Below, in pieces: positions 63,882 to 64,000 of a DNA stretch of 64,000 nt (position 1 is the first letter of the stretch; every line of letters starts with the position of its first letter). The notes beneath the pieces were generated by a model. It made no database searches and was not told the origin of the DNA. It saw nothing but the letters and a program-made list of their open reading frames with translations. This DNA is from Sphingobacteriales bacterium 46-32 (GTDB lineage Bacteria; Bacteroidota; Bacteroidia; Chitinophagales; Chitinophagaceae). The stretch lies in assembly GCA_001898485.1 (NCBI GenBank), contig MKTY01000015.1, positions 33,283-97,282 of the forward strand, written 5' to 3'. The position numbers and the translations under genes are program-made.

Positions 63882-64000
63882 TGACCCTGTAGGCTCCCCC
63901 AAAGTTCGGCCAATGAAGTTAGAGTTAACAAGGGTTTGATTTGTTAACTTTAAATTTTAATACATGAGAAAGCGATTTACAGAAACTCAGATTGTTTCTG
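63882..64000 (+). mobile_element. left end of an IS3-family insertion sequence
   Basis: TGTAGGCTCCCCCAAAGTT (63889-63907) looks like an IS3-type terminal inverted repeat (TG start, C-run), 75 bases before the transposase ATG. The element runs off the window, so the right end and the target duplication cannot be seen. The exact left boundary may be 63882 or 63889. Confidence 0.65.
63964..64000 (+). CDS. IS3-family transposase OrfA, 5' end only
   Basis: MRKRFTETQIVS is the typical opening of IS3-family OrfA, whose helix-turn-helix follows outside the window. Only 12 codons are visible. Confidence 0.75.
   Translation, partial: MRKRFTETQIVS

Noticed and set aside
1..64000. tRNA genes, rRNA genes and CRISPR arrays
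   Set aside because: No cloverleaf-type sequence, rRNA stretch or regularly spaced repeat with unique spacers was found by reading.

Overview
The window is a piece of a Bacteroidota chromosome, most like the order Chitinophagales. The evidence is a SusC/SusD pair, lipoproteins with a Cys right after a short hydrophobic leader, a protein with a type IX secretion tail, LytS/LytTR two-component genes, and promoters of the Bacteroidota form TTTG-N19-TAnnTTTG. Composition is even at roughly 45% G+C from 7 to 60 kb. It drops in the last 2.5 kb, where hypothetical and broken genes lead up to the left end of an IS3-type insertion sequence.

Layout. 0-6.6 kb: the end of a LytTR response regulator, a small hypothetical gene with a long leader, a giant CHASE/PAS histidine kinase, a lipoprotein and a gene remnant. 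6.6-26.3 kb: a GntR regulator followed by thirteen co-directional genes that form one polysaccharide-utilisation locus (SusC, SusD, PMI-type isomerase, MFS sugar porter, two lipoproteins, SGNH esterase, mutarotase-like protein, SDR dehydrogenase, glucarate-dehydratase-like enolase, SMP-30 lactonase, GH92 glycosidase, ROK kinase). 26.7-29.3 kb: a LytS/LytTR pair and a CPBP protease. 29.5-31.6 kb: a TfoX-like protein, an alpha/beta hydrolase and a Cys/Tyr-rich small protein. 31.7-37.9 kb: a seven-gene envelope unit around a MacAB-TolC-like exporter. 38-43.9 kb: DPP-IV peptidase, HD-type protein, two unknown genes and an AbiEi/AbiEii toxin-antitoxin pair. 44-49.2 kb: GH32 fructanase, a sugar porter and a GH51 arabinofuranosidase. 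49.7-60.1 kb: a LamG/T9SS protein, VOC and AraC genes, a LysR remnant, a GH18-deacetylase-GT2 fusion, DoxX, a Bcr/CflA exporter and a second VOC protein. 60.2-64 kb: an AAA_14 ATPase flanked by a duplicated sequence, two unknown genes (one frameshifted at a run of nine G) and the IS end.

The 6.6-26.3 kb locus is the most coherent system. A 16-bp palindrome covers the GntR promoter and a near copy covers the susC promoter, so GntR probably controls both itself and the locus. The surface and periplasmic enzymes (GH92, esterase, propeller lipoprotein, SusCD) would trim and import a glycan. Two routes then exist side by side: kinase plus isomerase, and dehydrogenase plus lactonase plus dehydratase. 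The exact sugar cannot be read from sequence, and no 2-keto-3-deoxy-acid aldolase or kinase is present, so the pathway as a whole is unassigned.

Other regulation visible in the sequence: a 21-bp-period direct repeat upstream of the LytS/LytTR pair whose promoter sits almost on the GTG start, and two 27-bp direct repeats upstream of abiEi. No tRNA, rRNA or CRISPR array was seen.
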